A stretch of DNA of 64,000 bases, from NCBI GenBank assembly GCA_002840565.1, contig PHBK01000008.1, forward strand, positions 43,394 through 107,393. Reading direction: 5' to 3'. The stretch is from Deltaproteobacteria bacterium HGW-Deltaproteobacteria-12 (lineage in GTDB: Bacteria; Desulfobacterota; Syntrophia; Syntrophales; Smithellaceae). Both the position numbers and the translations under genes were made by a program. Shown here one piece after another: positions 17,792 through 27,085 of the stretch. Under the pieces are notes generated by a model. The model worked only from the letters and a program-made list of their open reading frames with translations. It made no database searches and was not told the origin of the DNA. Position 1 is the stretch's first letter, and the number at the start of each line of letters is the position of its first letter.

Positions 17792-20773
17792 ATGACTTTG
17801 AACAACAAAAGAATTGAATATAAGAGCGGCTCGGTAAATTCATTTTTGCCTGATATATCATTCCTGGATATTTACATTTGCGTGCTGCTGATCTGTTTTT
17901 TGTTTGGATCCGCGTCTGCTCCCGCTAATGCCTTTGCCGGGGAAAAGGGGTGGGTTGGTGCGCAGGTGCAGCCCTTGGCCGGTGCAATGAGACGCTTTCT
18001 TTCCCGGTTGACGGGTACAGAGGAAGGTATTCTGGTTGCCGCAGTTACCAAGGGGGGACCCGCCGAACAAATGGGAATAAAACCCAATGACGTCGTTCTG
18101 GGTTTTAATTACCGGAAAATTAAAAATATCGATGAATTCGAACGTGCCGTCGCGGGAGCAAGCCCCGGTGATAGAATAGTCTTATCCGTGTTTCGCATGT
18201 CTCCAACCATCCTGACTATTGTCGGACGGATGGGGCAATCGCCGGAAGCCGGCGGAGTAGATCAATCAGCGGGAGGTATCCAGGAAAGTCCAGGCCCTGC
18301 GACAGGGGATGTAACTGCTAAAATATTTGCCCCGCCGGGACATCATGAAATTGAATCTCTGGATTATTCCCGCGACGGTGAGTTGATTGTTTCCGGGGGG
18401 GGGACATCGCTTAAGCTGTGGGATGCGTTAACAGGCAGGGAAATCAGAACATTTACCGGCGTTGCAGATGTTATTTATTCAGTTGCGTTTTCACCGGACG
18501 TCAGATTTGTGCTCACGGGCTGCGCCAACCATAAAGCCGTCCTCTGGGATGTTGAAACAGGAAAACCAATTCGGTCATTTATCGGACAGACTAAGGATGA
18601 CCTGATCGAGTCAGTAGCTTTCTCTCCCGACGGCCGCTCCGTGCTTACCGGGGGAAGTGATAAAACCATCCGGCTGTGGGATACGGCCTCCGGACAGGAA
18701 ATACGTACGTTTGCCGGACATAAAGCGTGGGTCAACTCCGTCGGTTTTTCGCCGGACGGCAAGTTGATTGTTTCCGGAGGCTGGGACGGCCACATCAAGC
18801 TTTGGGATGTTGCTACCGCCGCTGAAACCGGACCTTTTAAAGAAAATAAACCGGCTGCTGAATATAAAGCCGCCAGAGATAATTTGCGCTCCGCCGGCGG
18901 GAGAGGAAGAGGAGGTGCCGCTCCTGTTGTTGCTGAGCCTGCCAAGATTGATGTTCCTCCTGCCGTCATTGTAAGAGTGGGTGATAAAATGGCCTGGAAT
19001 ATCGAGGCCTGGAAGAATCGCCTCAGCACGGTTGTCTTTTCTCCTGACGGCAAATATCTGCTTTCCGGAAACTGGGGCGGAGTCATCAGTTTGTGGGATG
19101 CTTCCAGCGGGCAAAAAATAAAAAATTTTACCGGACACACGGGGAGAATTAACGCCCTGAGATTTTCACCCGACGGCCGACGCATACTATCGGCAGGCCG
19201 CGACAATCTGGTGAAAATATGGGATGTCGCCACCGGGCAAGCGCTGCAGACAATGACCGGACATACAGGGGAAGTAAGGGCCATCGCTTTTTCCGGCAAG
19301 CCGCATATTGTCATATCCGGCGGCGCGGATGGCACAATGAGGTTCTGGAACTCCAATACCGGCGAAGAGTTTATTAAGTTTGTCGGTTTGAATGATGGTG
19401 AGTGGATAATTGTCACCTTTGATGGCTATTACAATTCGTCGCCAAAGGGTCACAAAGAGCTGAACATACTTGTCAATACCAAAGTGTATGGGATTGACCA
19501 GTTTTATGATCTTTTTTACCGTCCCGATATTGTGACGGCAAAACTGCGTGGCGAGAATATTGCAGACCTGGTTACTCTGACTCTCAGTGAAGCGATCAAG
19601 ACCCCGCCACCCCGTGTCAGTTTTACCTCAATGCCCGGGGAAACAAGAACGCCGGCGGCTAAAGTATGCTATCGTGTAAAAAGCGCCGGCGGCGGCATCG
19701 GCGAAATAAGGATTTTCCAAAACGGCAAGCTTATCAAATCTGATGGTTTCTATCGCGAAGCCTTCAGAAATGAAAATACAGCTAAGATGCAACTGGCTTC
19801 ATTGAATAGCAGGGCCGTCTATCAGGATATGCGCTCCCTGACGGTGAAGGAAAAGGCCACGTCCCTTGCTCCACTTGCCGCGCCGAAAGGAAACCTGGTT
19901 GAGGAGTGCGTCGATGTGGAAGCTATTGCGGGTGAGAACGAAATCAGCCTGACCGCCTTTAATGCCCCCAATACCGTGCAGAGTTTTCTCGAAACTGCGA
20001 AGTTTGTGTCCACGGTAAAGCAGTCCGAGCCTCATCTTTACATTCTGTCCGTTGGCATTGACAGATATCGTGACGCTTCCATCAATCTCAAATATGCGGC
20101 CAAAGATGCGGCGGATTTTGCAGGCCGGATGTCGGCCGCGGCCCGCAGCCTCTATAAACCTGAAAACATCCATCTGGTCAGCCTGGTAAATGAGCAGGCC
20201 GGTAAACAGAATATTCTCTCCACGATAGACAGCCTTTCCAAAAAAATAAAACACGCAGACCGGTTCATATTTTTTGACGCCTCCCATGGACTGCTGCTGC
20301 AGGGGCAGTACTACATAGTCACCAGCAGCTTTGACGGGAAACTGTTCAGTATGGCCAGTTTGATCAGCTCCAATGAAATTGTCGAAATCTCCAAGAAGAT
20401 AAAATCTTTGTCGCAGTTGTTCATCTTTGATACCTGTCATGCCGGAGGTGTCGATAATATTGTCAGCGGCCTTTACGATGCCCGGATGTCAGTGCTGGCA
20501 AAGAAAATGGGGCTGCACATTTTTGCGTCGGCCGGCAGCGTGCAGACAGCGCTGGATGGTTTTCAGGGCAACGGCTTGTATACACATACGCTGTTGCAGG
20601 GGATAGCAAGGGGCAGCGAAGTGGATACGGAGAAAGATGGCACGGTAACAGTGACAAAGCTGGGGCGGTATTCCAAAGACAGGACGACGGAGATTTCCGG
20701 TAAACTGGGCCATCCCCAGACGCCGTTTATTATTAATTTCGGTAAGGACAGTCCGCTGTTTAAAGTGCAATAA
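17792..20773 (+). CDS. PDZ - seven-blade WD40 - caspase-like peptidase (C14) protein
   Basis: A 993-residue multidomain protein. Residues about 22-50 are a hydrophobic export or anchor segment ending A-P-A-N-A-F-A. A PDZ-like domain follows (about 52-140; P-A-E-Q-M-G-I-K-P-N-D-V-V). Seven WD40 repeats (about 185-540) form one propeller, with an Ala/Pro/Gly-rich insert after the fourth. The C-terminal caspase-fold domain starts near residue 750 (Y-I-L-S-V-G-I-D-R-Y) and keeps the dyad His832 (A-S-H-G) and Cys882 (D-T-C-H-A-G-G), so it should be an active Cys protease. Partner and substrate are unknown. GGGAGG precedes the start. It stands alone between an AKR and a radical SAM gene. Confidence 0.9.
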   Translation: MTLNNKRIEYKSGSVNSFLPDISFLDIYICVLLICFLFGSASAPANAFAGEKGWVGAQVQPLAGAMRRFLSRLTGTEEGILVAAVTKGGPAEQMGIKPNDVVLGFNYRKIKNIDEFERAVAGASPGDRIVLSVFRMSPTILTIVGRMGQSPEAGGVDQSAGGIQESPGPATGDVTAKIFAPPGHHEIESLDYSRDGELIVSGGGTSLKLWDALTGREIRTFTGVADVIYSVAFSPDVRFVLTGCANHKAVLWDVETGKPIRSFIGQTKDDLIESVAFSPDGRSVLTGGSDKTIRLWDTASGQEIRTFAGHKAWVNSVGFSPDGKLIVSGGWDGHIKLWDVATAAETGPFKENKPAAEYKAARDNLRSAGGRGRGGAAPVVAEPAKIDVPPAVIVRVGDKMAWNIEAWKNRLSTVVFSPDGKYLLSGNWGGVISLWDASSGQKIKNFTGHTGRINALRFSPDGRRILSAGRDNLVKIWDVATGQALQTMTGHTGEVRAIAFSGKPHIVISGGADGTMRFWNSNTGEEFIKFVGLNDGEWIIVTFDGYYNSSPKGHKELNILVNTKVYGIDQFYDLFYRPDIVTAKLRGENIADLVTLTLSEAIKTPPPRVSFTSMPGETRTPAAKVCYRVKSAGGGIGEIRIFQNGKLIKSDGFYREAFRNENTAKMQLASLNSRAVYQDMRSLTVKEKATSLAPLAAPKGNLVEECVDVEAIAGENEISLTAFNAPNTVQSFLETAKFVSTVKQSEPHLYILSVGIDRYRDASINLKYAAKDAADFAGRMSAAARSLYKPENIHLVSLVNEQAGKQNILSTIDSLSKKIKHADRFIFFDASHGLLLQGQYYIVTSSFDGKLFSMASLISSNEIVEISKKIKSLSQLFIFDTCHAGGVDNIVSGLYDARMSVLAKKMGLHIFASAGSVQTALDGFQGNGLYTHTLLQGIARGSEVDTEKDGTVTVTKLGRYSKDRTTEISGKLGHPQTPFIINFGKDSPLFKVQ

Positions 20774-20838
20774 TAGTCTTCAGTCTTCGGACTTTAGCCT
20801 TGAACCTTGAACCTTGAACCCTTTTTTAGGATGAACAT

Positions 20839-21717
20839 ATGAGATACGAAGGCAATATCTTCCGCCCTTTCAGTGAGGCAAACAGCTATCTACTTCAATG
20901 CACCGTGGGCTGCTCGCATAACCAATGCACCTTTTGCGGGATGTACAAAGACAAGCATTACCGTATTCGTACACTTGCGGAAATCAAGGAGGATATTGCC
21001 ATGGCCAGGGCCCATTATGGCAATTGTGAAAAGGTCTTCCTGTGCGACGGCGACGCCATTGCAATAGATACGGAGATGCTCCTGGAAATTCTCCGGACGC
21101 TCCGGGAGACCTTTCCGCAGCTGAGGCACGTGGGAAGCTATGTCGGACCCCAGAGTACACTTGGCAAATCCCGCGACGAGCTGAACGCCCTGCGCGCCGC
21201 TGGACTGCGCAAGGCATACATCGGCGTGGAGACGGGAGACGACGAGCTGCTGAAAAAGGTCAAGAAGGGTGTCGGTTCTGCGGATATGCTCCGGGCGGGA
21301 CAAAACCTGGTGGAAGCGGGTATCAACCTGTCGGTCATGGTTTTATTGGGCCTGGCTGGAAAAGGCGAGGCATCCGGCAGGCATGCCCTGGCAACAGCAA
21401 AGATCTGCAATGAGATGAAACCCCAGTATCTGGCGGCCCTCACCTATACCCCCGTGCCGGGAACCCCCCTGCACCGGCAGGTGCAATCCGGAGCCTTCGA
21501 ACTGCTGGATCCCTTCGAAACCCTCGAGGAGATGAAGATGATCTTCGAGAACATCACCATGGACAATCTGAAGTTTGTCGGCGCCCACGCCTCGAACTAT
21601 CTGCCCATCAGCGGCACCCTTCAGAAAGACCGGGCAAAAATGATCACCGCCGTGGATCACGTCCTGCAAAGCCGTGACCCGCGCTTGATCCGTTCCGACC
21701 ATATGCGGGGGCTGTGA
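20839..21717 (+). CDS. Radical SAM protein (B12-binding-type family, unassigned)
   Basis: A 292-residue radical SAM enzyme. C25-x4-C30-x2-C33 (G-C-S-H-N-Q-C-T-F-C) is the cluster motif seen in a group of short radical SAM proteins. V-F-L-C-D-G-D-A is the GGE-like SAM-binding strand, and Y-I-G-V-E-T-G-D-D and Y-T-P-V-P-G-T-P-L follow in Elp3/MiaB-like order. The reaction is unknown. It follows the caspase-like gene with 65 bp of low-complexity sequence between (a CCTTGAA tandem near 20800). Confidence 0.85.
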   Translation: MRYEGNIFRPFSEANSYLLQCTVGCSHNQCTFCGMYKDKHYRIRTLAEIKEDIAMARAHYGNCEKVFLCDGDAIAIDTEMLLEILRTLRETFPQLRHVGSYVGPQSTLGKSRDELNALRAAGLRKAYIGVETGDDELLKKVKKGVGSADMLRAGQNLVEAGINLSVMVLLGLAGKGEASGRHALATAKICNEMKPQYLAALTYTPVPGTPLHRQVQSGAFELLDPFETLEEMKMIFENITMDNLKFVGAHASNYLPISGTLQKDRAKMITAVDHVLQSRDPRLIRSDHMRGL

Positions 21718-21938
21718 TTAATGCCCAGCTCTACCTGCTTTTTTCTTTACACTTACGGCCCATATTCCCTTGACCTGCAAGTACGAAAAACTTATAGTCC
21801 ACTAATGAACAAACAGTGTCTTAGTAAAAAAACAGTTTCATGATAGTGCTACAAAAAATCTCATAAGTATTCTTGACGGAGATCAGATTTATCCGGCCTT
21901 AACAAGGGAGGTTTATCTGGAAAGCGAGGTTCTGTTTT

Positions 21939-22373
21939 ATGTTGGAAAAAATCAAAGCCCTGGTCCAGGAAAAGGATAGTTGTGTCCTGGCAACCGCCGC
22001 TAATGTTGTGCCCCATTGCTCTCTTATGTCTTATGCGGCGGATGAGGCGACACTGGAAATTTATATGCTGACCCAGCGGCAGACCAAAAAATACAGGAAT
22101 TTGCTCGCCAATCCTGAAGTCAGCCTCCTGATAGATACCCGCTCGGGTAACTCACGCCAGCCGCAAGAAACAATGGCGCTGACCATCAACGGCATATTTC
22201 AAAAAATATCGGAGGAAAGCCGGCGCGAAAAAGCGCTGAAACGTCTTTTGGTGCGACATCCCCATCTCAAGACATTCGCTCAAGATCCCGATGTCGAATT
22301 AATTGCTATCCGGATTCGTTCTTTTCAACTTCTGGAAGGCCTTACTGCATCATATTTTATCGCCGTGGACTGA
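21939..22373 (+). CDS. Pyridoxamine 5'-phosphate oxidase-like flavin-binding protein
   Basis: A 144-residue split-barrel protein. The pattern K-D-S-C-V-L-A-T-A, then I-Y-M-L-T-Q-R-Q-T-K-K-Y-R-N-L-L-A-N-P-E-V-S-L-L-I-D is that of PNPOx-class FMN/F420 proteins. Members reduce or bind flavins and small ligands; a specific function cannot be assigned. It converges with the FAH-family gene. Confidence 0.78.
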   Translation: MLEKIKALVQEKDSCVLATAANVVPHCSLMSYAADEATLEIYMLTQRQTKKYRNLLANPEVSLLIDTRSGNSRQPQETMALTINGIFQKISEESRREKALKRLLVRHPHLKTFAQDPDVELIAIRIRSFQLLEGLTASYFIAVD

Positions 22374-22449
22374 ACTAATTTAGGGATACTTCCGTCTTGT
22401 TTTAAGTAAAAAAAGACCGGCACAATTTAAGCAATAACCGGCAGAGCTG

Positions 22450-23292
22450 CTACAAAAAATCAAAAGGATCATCCTTGTCAATACTGCTGCCTTCTTTAAT
22501 AACCTTGTTGCTCAGGGTACCGATTTTTTCGATTTCCACGCTGATCACATCTCCATCCCGGAGAAACAGCGGCGGATTGCGGGTAAAGCCCACACCATCG
22601 GGAGTACCGGTCAGGATAACCGTACCCGGCAGCAGCGTCATCGAGCGGCTTAAATTGCCGACGATTTCCTGAAGGTTAAAAATCATCTGAGCCGTCCGCG
22701 AGTCCTGAACGGTCTGCCCGTTAAGGATGCATCGAATGCCGAGATCATTGGCATTGGCAATATCTTCTTTGGTTACAATCCAAGGCCCCAGGGGGCAAAA
22801 GGTGTCAAAGCTCTTTCCTCTGGCCCACTGTCCTTTTTGCCGATCGAATTGCCAGTCGCGCGCACTGACGTCATTGGCACAGGTATAGCCGAAAATGCAG
22901 TCCATAACTTCCGCCGGTTGGATATTTTTCGCTTTTCTGCCGATAATGACAGCCAGCTCCGCTTCGTAGTCCACACAGTCAGTTCCGGCGGCAGGCAGAA
23001 CAATCGGCGCATCAGGTCCGGTGATGCTCGTAGAGGCTTTTAAAAACAAAATCGGTTGTTCCGGATAGGACATGGCCGTCTCATCGCCATGCTTCTTATA
23101 ATTGATTCCCAGAGCAAGAATGTTTACCGGTACAAGCGGCGCCAGAATCTTTTTTATTGCCGCTTTCCGGGAGGTGATTTGATAAGGTCCAAAGATATTT
23201 CCTTCAATTACGCTGGCCTCTGCGGGCGCAGCGGGATTATACGCCCCATAGAGAATCTGCTGGTCGGCGGAAAGAAAACGAATAATTTTCAC
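22450..23292 (-). CDS. Fumarylacetoacetate hydrolase (FAH)-family protein
   Basis: A 280-residue enzyme starting at GTG 23292, preceded by AAAGGAGGG. The longer open frame upstream overlaps the divergent neighbour and lacks homology-like sequence. The C-terminal FAH fold has L-G-I-N-Y-K-K-H, the Y-E-A-E-L-A-V-I-I-G block with metal-binding Glu residues, D-V-S-A-R-D-W-Q and G-T-V-I-L-T-G-T-P-D-G-V-G-F. Members hydrolyse or decarboxylate beta-keto or enol acids in catabolism of aromatics. The substrate is unknown; a role beside the catabolic region starting 1.5 kb away is possible. Confidence 0.88.
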   Translation of the reverse strand: MKIIRFLSADQQILYGAYNPAAPAEASVIEGNIFGPYQITSRKAAIKKILAPLVPVNILALGINYKKHGDETAMSYPEQPILFLKASTSITGPDAPIVLPAAGTDCVDYEAELAVIIGRKAKNIQPAEVMDCIFGYTCANDVSARDWQFDRQKGQWARGKSFDTFCPLGPWIVTKEDIANANDLGIRCILNGQTVQDSRTAQMIFNLQEIVGNLSRSMTLLPGTVILTGTPDGVGFTRNPPLFLRDGDVISVEIEKIGTLSNKVIKEGSSIDKDDPFDFL

Positions 23293-23493
23293 ATACCCTC
23301 CTTTTATGTTTTTGATATTTCTTCCGGAAGAAACGCCCTGCCGGCTGGGGCAAACGAGGGATGATTTTATACATGGATTGGCGAAGCATAGCAATTTGAT
23401 TTTCACTGGCCGGCATTGCCGGAAGCCATATTTTACAAAGATATTCAGAATTTTTATAAAATATGCTAATTGTAGAGCCAGGGAGATGGGGAA

Positions 23494-23988
23494 ATGTCGA
23501 GAATTAAGAACCATCCGAAGATCCAGAATAAGCTTGTTCAAGCAGTAAGGGGCCTGCTTGAGCACAGAGCCGCCTGGCTGTATCTTTTACTGGATGAGGC
23601 TGAAAAACACGGCCTAAGCACGGAAGAATTTGCCAAAGCGGCTGTTATGAGGTGCGGATGCTTTCAGGGTGAGCAGCTGACCGCCGCTGCCGGCACCCGC
23701 AGTCTTAAAGGTCTGAAGAAAAAGCTTTTTACCTGGCCGGCCAGAATGGTTTTTGAAATGAAGATTCTGGCCTGCACCGACGATCATTTAGATATAGATT
23801 TTCACTATTGTCCGCTGGTGGCGGCATGGCAGGAACAGGGCGCCTCCGATGAGCGGATTGCCGGACTTTGTGATATCGCCATGCAGGGAGACAGGGGCAT
23901 CGCCCGGTCGTTTGGCTGTGAATTGGAACTGGGTGAAACCATAGCCAACGGACATGATAAATGCGAAATCAGGTTTAAAAGATTATAA
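23494..23988 (+). CDS. L-2-amino-thiazoline-4-carboxylic acid hydrolase-like protein
   Basis: A 164-residue protein of the ATC hydrolase family. The middle motif H-Y-C-P-L-V-A-A-W followed by L-C-D-I-A-M-Q-G-D and the end T-I-A-N-G-x-D-K-C-E-I-R-F match the family. The original enzyme opens the thiazoline ring in bacterial cysteine formation. Most relatives in anaerobes have no tested function, so only the family name is safe. It is divergent from the FAH gene with 200 bp between. Confidence 0.72.
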   Translation: MSRIKNHPKIQNKLVQAVRGLLEHRAAWLYLLLDEAEKHGLSTEEFAKAAVMRCGCFQGEQLTAAAGTRSLKGLKKKLFTWPARMVFEMKILACTDDHLDIDFHYCPLVAAWQEQGASDERIAGLCDIAMQGDRGIARSFGCELELGETIANGHDKCEIRFKRL

Positions 23989-23998
23989 TAAACATTCA

Positions 23999-24404
23999 CT
24001 AAGCCGGCATGCCGCCGTCAATATTGATGCAGGCGCCGGTGGAGAAAAAAGCGGCGTCAGAAAAAAGATAAAGAACGGCGCCGAACCGCGTTGATAAAGG
24101 ACACATTCACGATGGCGCCGCCGCCTGTAACCATTATGTCCAGCATGCCAAATTGCTTTTGAATAGAATCGAAAAGTTGATTAATCCGAGATGATTCTCC
24201 GGTGTGGCAGGTTAGAGCCTTAGCCATTCCCCCTGTTTTCATTATATCTTCAAACGCTCGCTTGACGTTATCCAGCTTACGGATGTTCAGGATGGCCTGG
24301 TCGCCATGATCTGCCGGCTTTCGCGCTATGGCCTCGCCGATTACGCGGCTGGCGCCGTTGATCAATGCTGTTCTGCCCTTTAAATCAAATTCCGCTGCAG
24401 ACAT
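23999..24404 (-). pseudogene. Broken short-chain dehydrogenase gene
   Basis: The N-terminal part (M-S-A-A-E-F-D-L-K-G-R-T-A-L-I-N-G-A-S-R-V-I-G) is an SDR Rossmann start. The frame then carries D-I-M-V-T-G-G-G and runs into nonsense near 24060. A different frame at 23999-24058 encodes the SDR ending T-G-A-C-I-N-I-D-G-G-M-P-A and a stop. The catalytic Tyr-Lys region is missing, so there is an internal deletion plus frame change. Inactive remnant. Confidence 0.75.
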
Positions 24405-24807
24405 GGTTATTCCTATTCATTTTGACGTGGTTATAATTTGCGGTCAAAAAAATGTTTTTGCCGGGTTATTCCAGTCTAAGTCAATAATGCCCTGATGACT
24501 TTAAACTTGTTGTAATAATTTTATATGCTCAATCACTCTTCCGGATTGTGCTTCAGCTTAATGTTCCCTGCGGTCGGTAGTGAAGAGTGGGTGCAAGGTT
24601 TAGAGCAGAAATATTTTTAGCTCCTTTACCTCGGCAAAGCTTGACCCGCAGAGAACAGGCGAATATTAGTAAGGCTGTTATAAAATGTAATAAAAAATAG
24701 TTAGACTCTGAAAATAAATATAACTTGACAGTCAAACTATATTAGTTTATGAAAAAACACAGCAGTAAAAATACTGTAAGAAAAAATATATGAACAGAGG
24801 AGGAAGC
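24405..24807. other. Non-coding gap before the first transporter operon
   Basis: About 400 bp without a supported gene. The left 280 bp show nothing specific. The right end carries the promoter and inverted repeat listed separately and the Shine-Dalgarno of the substrate-binding protein gene (GGAGGA, 24799-24804). Confidence 0.6.
24697..24753 (+). promoter_or_regulatory. Candidate promoter and operator of the block 1 operon
   Basis: TTGACA (24725-24730), 17 bp, then TATGAA (24748-24753). An inverted repeat, ATAGTTAGAC (24697-24706) against GTCAAACTAT (24731-24740) with 9 of 10 positions complementary, overlaps the -35 and spacer. TTGAC-A-GTCAA is itself a small palindrome. A site for the TetR regulator encoded at 32257 is plausible. 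Confidence 0.5.
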
Positions 24808-26070
24808 ATGATGAAAAAGATGTGTCTGTACACCGGAATGATTTTTGTTTTTCTGCTTATGGCCATGGGGGTCTGGGCGGCAAGCCCTGACACAACTGGG
24901 CCTATCAAAATCGGCTTTATGGGAAACATGTCTTCTCCCTCTTCTTTGAGCTCCAAAGGCGCTGCCACAATGGCTGTCGATGAGATTAACAAGGCAGGCG
25001 GCATCCAGGGGAGACAAGTTAAGCTGGTCATTGAGGACACCAAGGGCGAAATTCCCAAATGCGTGGAAAGTTACAAAAAGCTGATCATGAACGACAGGGT
25101 TTTGGCAATAATCATTGCGGAAAAGGTCGAAATGGGTGTTGCCGGAATGGAAATTGGAGCGGAGCTTTTCTCCGAATACCCGCACCTTTTCTTCAGCACC
25201 GTCGGCTCCGGAGATGATATCTGGCATCGTGTCCGCGACAATTATAAAAAATACCGCTTCGGTTTCCAGACTTATTATTACATCTCTACTAATTTTCTGA
25301 AGATATGGGCTCCTGAAAACACAGATGTTTTCAAAAAACAGGTCAAGACCAATAATGTGGCCATTGTTTATGAAGATATGGAGTGGACTAAGCCGCTGCG
25401 GAAAGGTTTGCCGAATGTATCTCCTTCGCTGGCCGGTGTTTATAAAGAGAAGGGAGTAAATGTTGTTTATGAGACGACCATTTCTCTTGATCAGAAGATG
25501 TTCAACCCCATCTTCGAAGAGATCGCCAAATCCAACGCCGGGATCATCGACTGTGTCGTAGGCTACATTGACCAGTCCGCCTTTATCAAGCAGTGGTCTC
25601 AATCGAGTGCCCGGCACATTCCCATGCTGATCTGGGGCGGGCTTGCCGGTATGCCTCCGGCCTGGAAAATGACCGAAGGTAAAGTAAACGGTGTTATGGT
25701 TGGTTCCTCCATGGTGAAGGTAGCCATTACTCCCAAAACTCTGCCCTTCATGGAAAATCTGGTAAAGAACTACAAGGTCGGTCCCATCTTCGGCTCTCAC
25801 ACTACTTACGATACCATTTACGGTTTCAAGAAGGCCATTGAAAAAGCAGGCGGAACGGGCAGTGTTGACAAACTCATCAAACAACTAGAGCAGGTGGAAG
25901 AAGTGGCCGTGCTGGGCACTATCGGTTGGAATGCCAAATACCACTATAATCTGCCCCATCCCAAATATTTGACACCGGTAGTTCAGTGGCAGAAAGGTGA
26001 AATGAAAGTCATCTATCCCGCCCAGTATAAGAATGCTGATTACATATCGCCCACTGATTTACGCAAGTAG
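24808..26070 (+). CDS. Liv-type ABC transporter substrate-binding protein
   Basis: About 420 residues, exported. The N-terminus M-M-K-K-M-C-L-Y-T-G-M followed by a hydrophobic core and A-W-A-A-S is a signal peptide. The mature part has the type I periplasmic-binding fold: I-K-I-G-F-M-G-N-M, A-V-D-E-I-N-K-A-G-G-I-Q-G-R-Q-V-K-L and an A-V-x-E-K strand. It is longer than LivK and of the kind used in anaerobes for organic acids. Starts at 24808 or 24811 fit the GGAGGA; ATG 24790 lies before it and is rejected. It leads the transporter operon and is separated from the permeases by a strong hairpin. Confidence 0.88.
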   Translation: MMKKMCLYTGMIFVFLLMAMGVWAASPDTTGPIKIGFMGNMSSPSSLSSKGAATMAVDEINKAGGIQGRQVKLVIEDTKGEIPKCVESYKKLIMNDRVLAIIIAEKVEMGVAGMEIGAELFSEYPHLFFSTVGSGDDIWHRVRDNYKKYRFGFQTYYYISTNFLKIWAPENTDVFKKQVKTNNVAIVYEDMEWTKPLRKGLPNVSPSLAGVYKEKGVNVVYETTISLDQKMFNPIFEEIAKSNAGIIDCVVGYIDQSAFIKQWSQSSARHIPMLIWGGLAGMPPAWKMTEGKVNGVMVGSSMVKVAITPKTLPFMENLVKNYKVGPIFGSHTTYDTIYGFKKAIEKAGGTGSVDKLIKQLEQVEEVAVLGTIGWNAKYHYNLPHPKYLTPVVQWQKGEMKVIYPAQYKNADYISPTDLRK

Positions 26071-26078
26071 TTTATACC

Positions 26079-26109
26079 GGGGATCTGCGGCCGACAGTTG
26101 CAGATCCCC
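26079..26109 (+). terminator. Attenuator hairpin after the substrate-binding protein gene
   Basis: GGGGATCTGC (26079-26088) and GCAGATCCCC (26100-26109) form a perfect 10-bp stem with an 11-nt loop, 9 bp after the stop codon. No T-run follows. Such a stem typically protects the upstream mRNA and lowers read-through, giving more binding protein than permease. Confidence 0.65.
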
Positions 26110-26209
26110 CTTCAGAATAGGGAATATTCACATAAGTAATGTTTGTTTGCGGTAATAATAACCTGACTAACCTTAGGTTCAGGGAAACGGGAGTAAACAA
26201 AGAGATCAT

Positions 26210-27085
26210 ATGAGTGATATCCTGCTGCAAATTGTCATCTATACTGTTATTTGGGGTTCAATCTATCTTTTGATATCCCTGGGGTTCTCCCTTGTTTGCG
26301 GAGTTCTCCGAATATTTCATCTCGGATACGGGGTGACCTTTGTTCTGGCCGCCTACGTCACCTGGGCATTAATGGAGAATGTGGGCCTGGGGCTTCTGCC
26401 CAGCCTCGTGCTCATGCTTCTGATCCAGTGCGCCTTTGCCCTCATTGTCTTTTACAAGGGAGTCTTTCAGCGCTACCTGGAAGAGGAGGAAGTCCTCCTG
26501 ACTTTGTCAATTCTCATTTTTCTCGTCATTGCCCATCTGGCCAACTATTTGTATCCGGTCACCGACGGTGTCAGCATTCCCTCAACGATTATTGACGATA
26601 TGCTTAAAATAGGTAGTGTGACCATTGCCTATCAGATGATCGCGGCCGCAATTGTGGGAATCGTAGTGACGGCAATCTATGTGGTCTGGTTTATGAAGAC
26701 CAGAGTTGGTCTGATTATCCGGGCGATCAGTCAGAATCTGCCGGCGGCTCTGCTGATGGGTGTGAATGTCAACCGGATGTACTATCTGGCCATGATCCTC
26801 TCAGTGATCCCCCCGACAATCTGCATGATAGTTATTGCGCCCTTCTGGGGGGTTGATCCCTTCATGGGTTCGTCACTTCTGATGACAGCCATGCTTATAT
26901 CCATTCTCGGGGGCTTAGGTAATCTCAAGGGCAGTATCGTTGCTTCTTACCTGATCGGATTCATTCATGCCACGGTCAGCTTCGTTTTAGTTTCCCGCTT
27001 CATGGGGCTTGCGGCCCTTATTATCACTCTGGTCGTGATGATTTACCGGCGCGGGGGTATTTTTGCAGGAGAGACCTTATGGTAA
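26210..27085 (+). CDS. Liv-type ABC transporter permease (LivH-like)
   Basis: A 291-residue inner-membrane permease with about eight hydrophobic segments. The N-terminal W-G-S-I-Y-L-L-I-S-L-G-F-S-L-V-C-G and F-H-L-G-Y-G region, and the R-A-I-S-Q-N-x-x-A-A-L-L-M-G-V-N coupling helix, are hallmarks of LivH. G-G-L-G-N-L-K-G-S-I near the C-terminus is typical. It overlaps the next permease gene by 7 bp. Substrate specificity is set by the binding protein and unknown. Confidence 0.9.
   Translation: MSDILLQIVIYTVIWGSIYLLISLGFSLVCGVLRIFHLGYGVTFVLAAYVTWALMENVGLGLLPSLVLMLLIQCAFALIVFYKGVFQRYLEEEEVLLTLSILIFLVIAHLANYLYPVTDGVSIPSTIIDDMLKIGSVTIAYQMIAAAIVGIVVTAIYVVWFMKTRVGLIIRAISQNLPAALLMGVNVNRMYYLAMILSVIPPTICMIVIAPFWGVDPFMGSSLLMTAMLISILGGLGNLKGSIVASYLIGFIHATVSFVLVSRFMGLAALIITLVVMIYRRGGIFAGETLW

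Noticed and set aside
23293..23565. N-terminal extension of the FAH-family gene up to 23565
   Set aside because: Overlaps the divergent gene at 23494 and has no family similarity; AAAGGAGGG points to GTG 23292.
24742..25884. Long open frame on the minus strand opposite the substrate-binding protein gene
   Set aside because: Fully antisense to a well-supported gene; no Shine-Dalgarno and no family motif.
26163..26184. AACCT-T-AGGTT palindrome before the first permease gene
   Set aside because: Too short and single; outer arms do not line up, so an operator claim is not supported.
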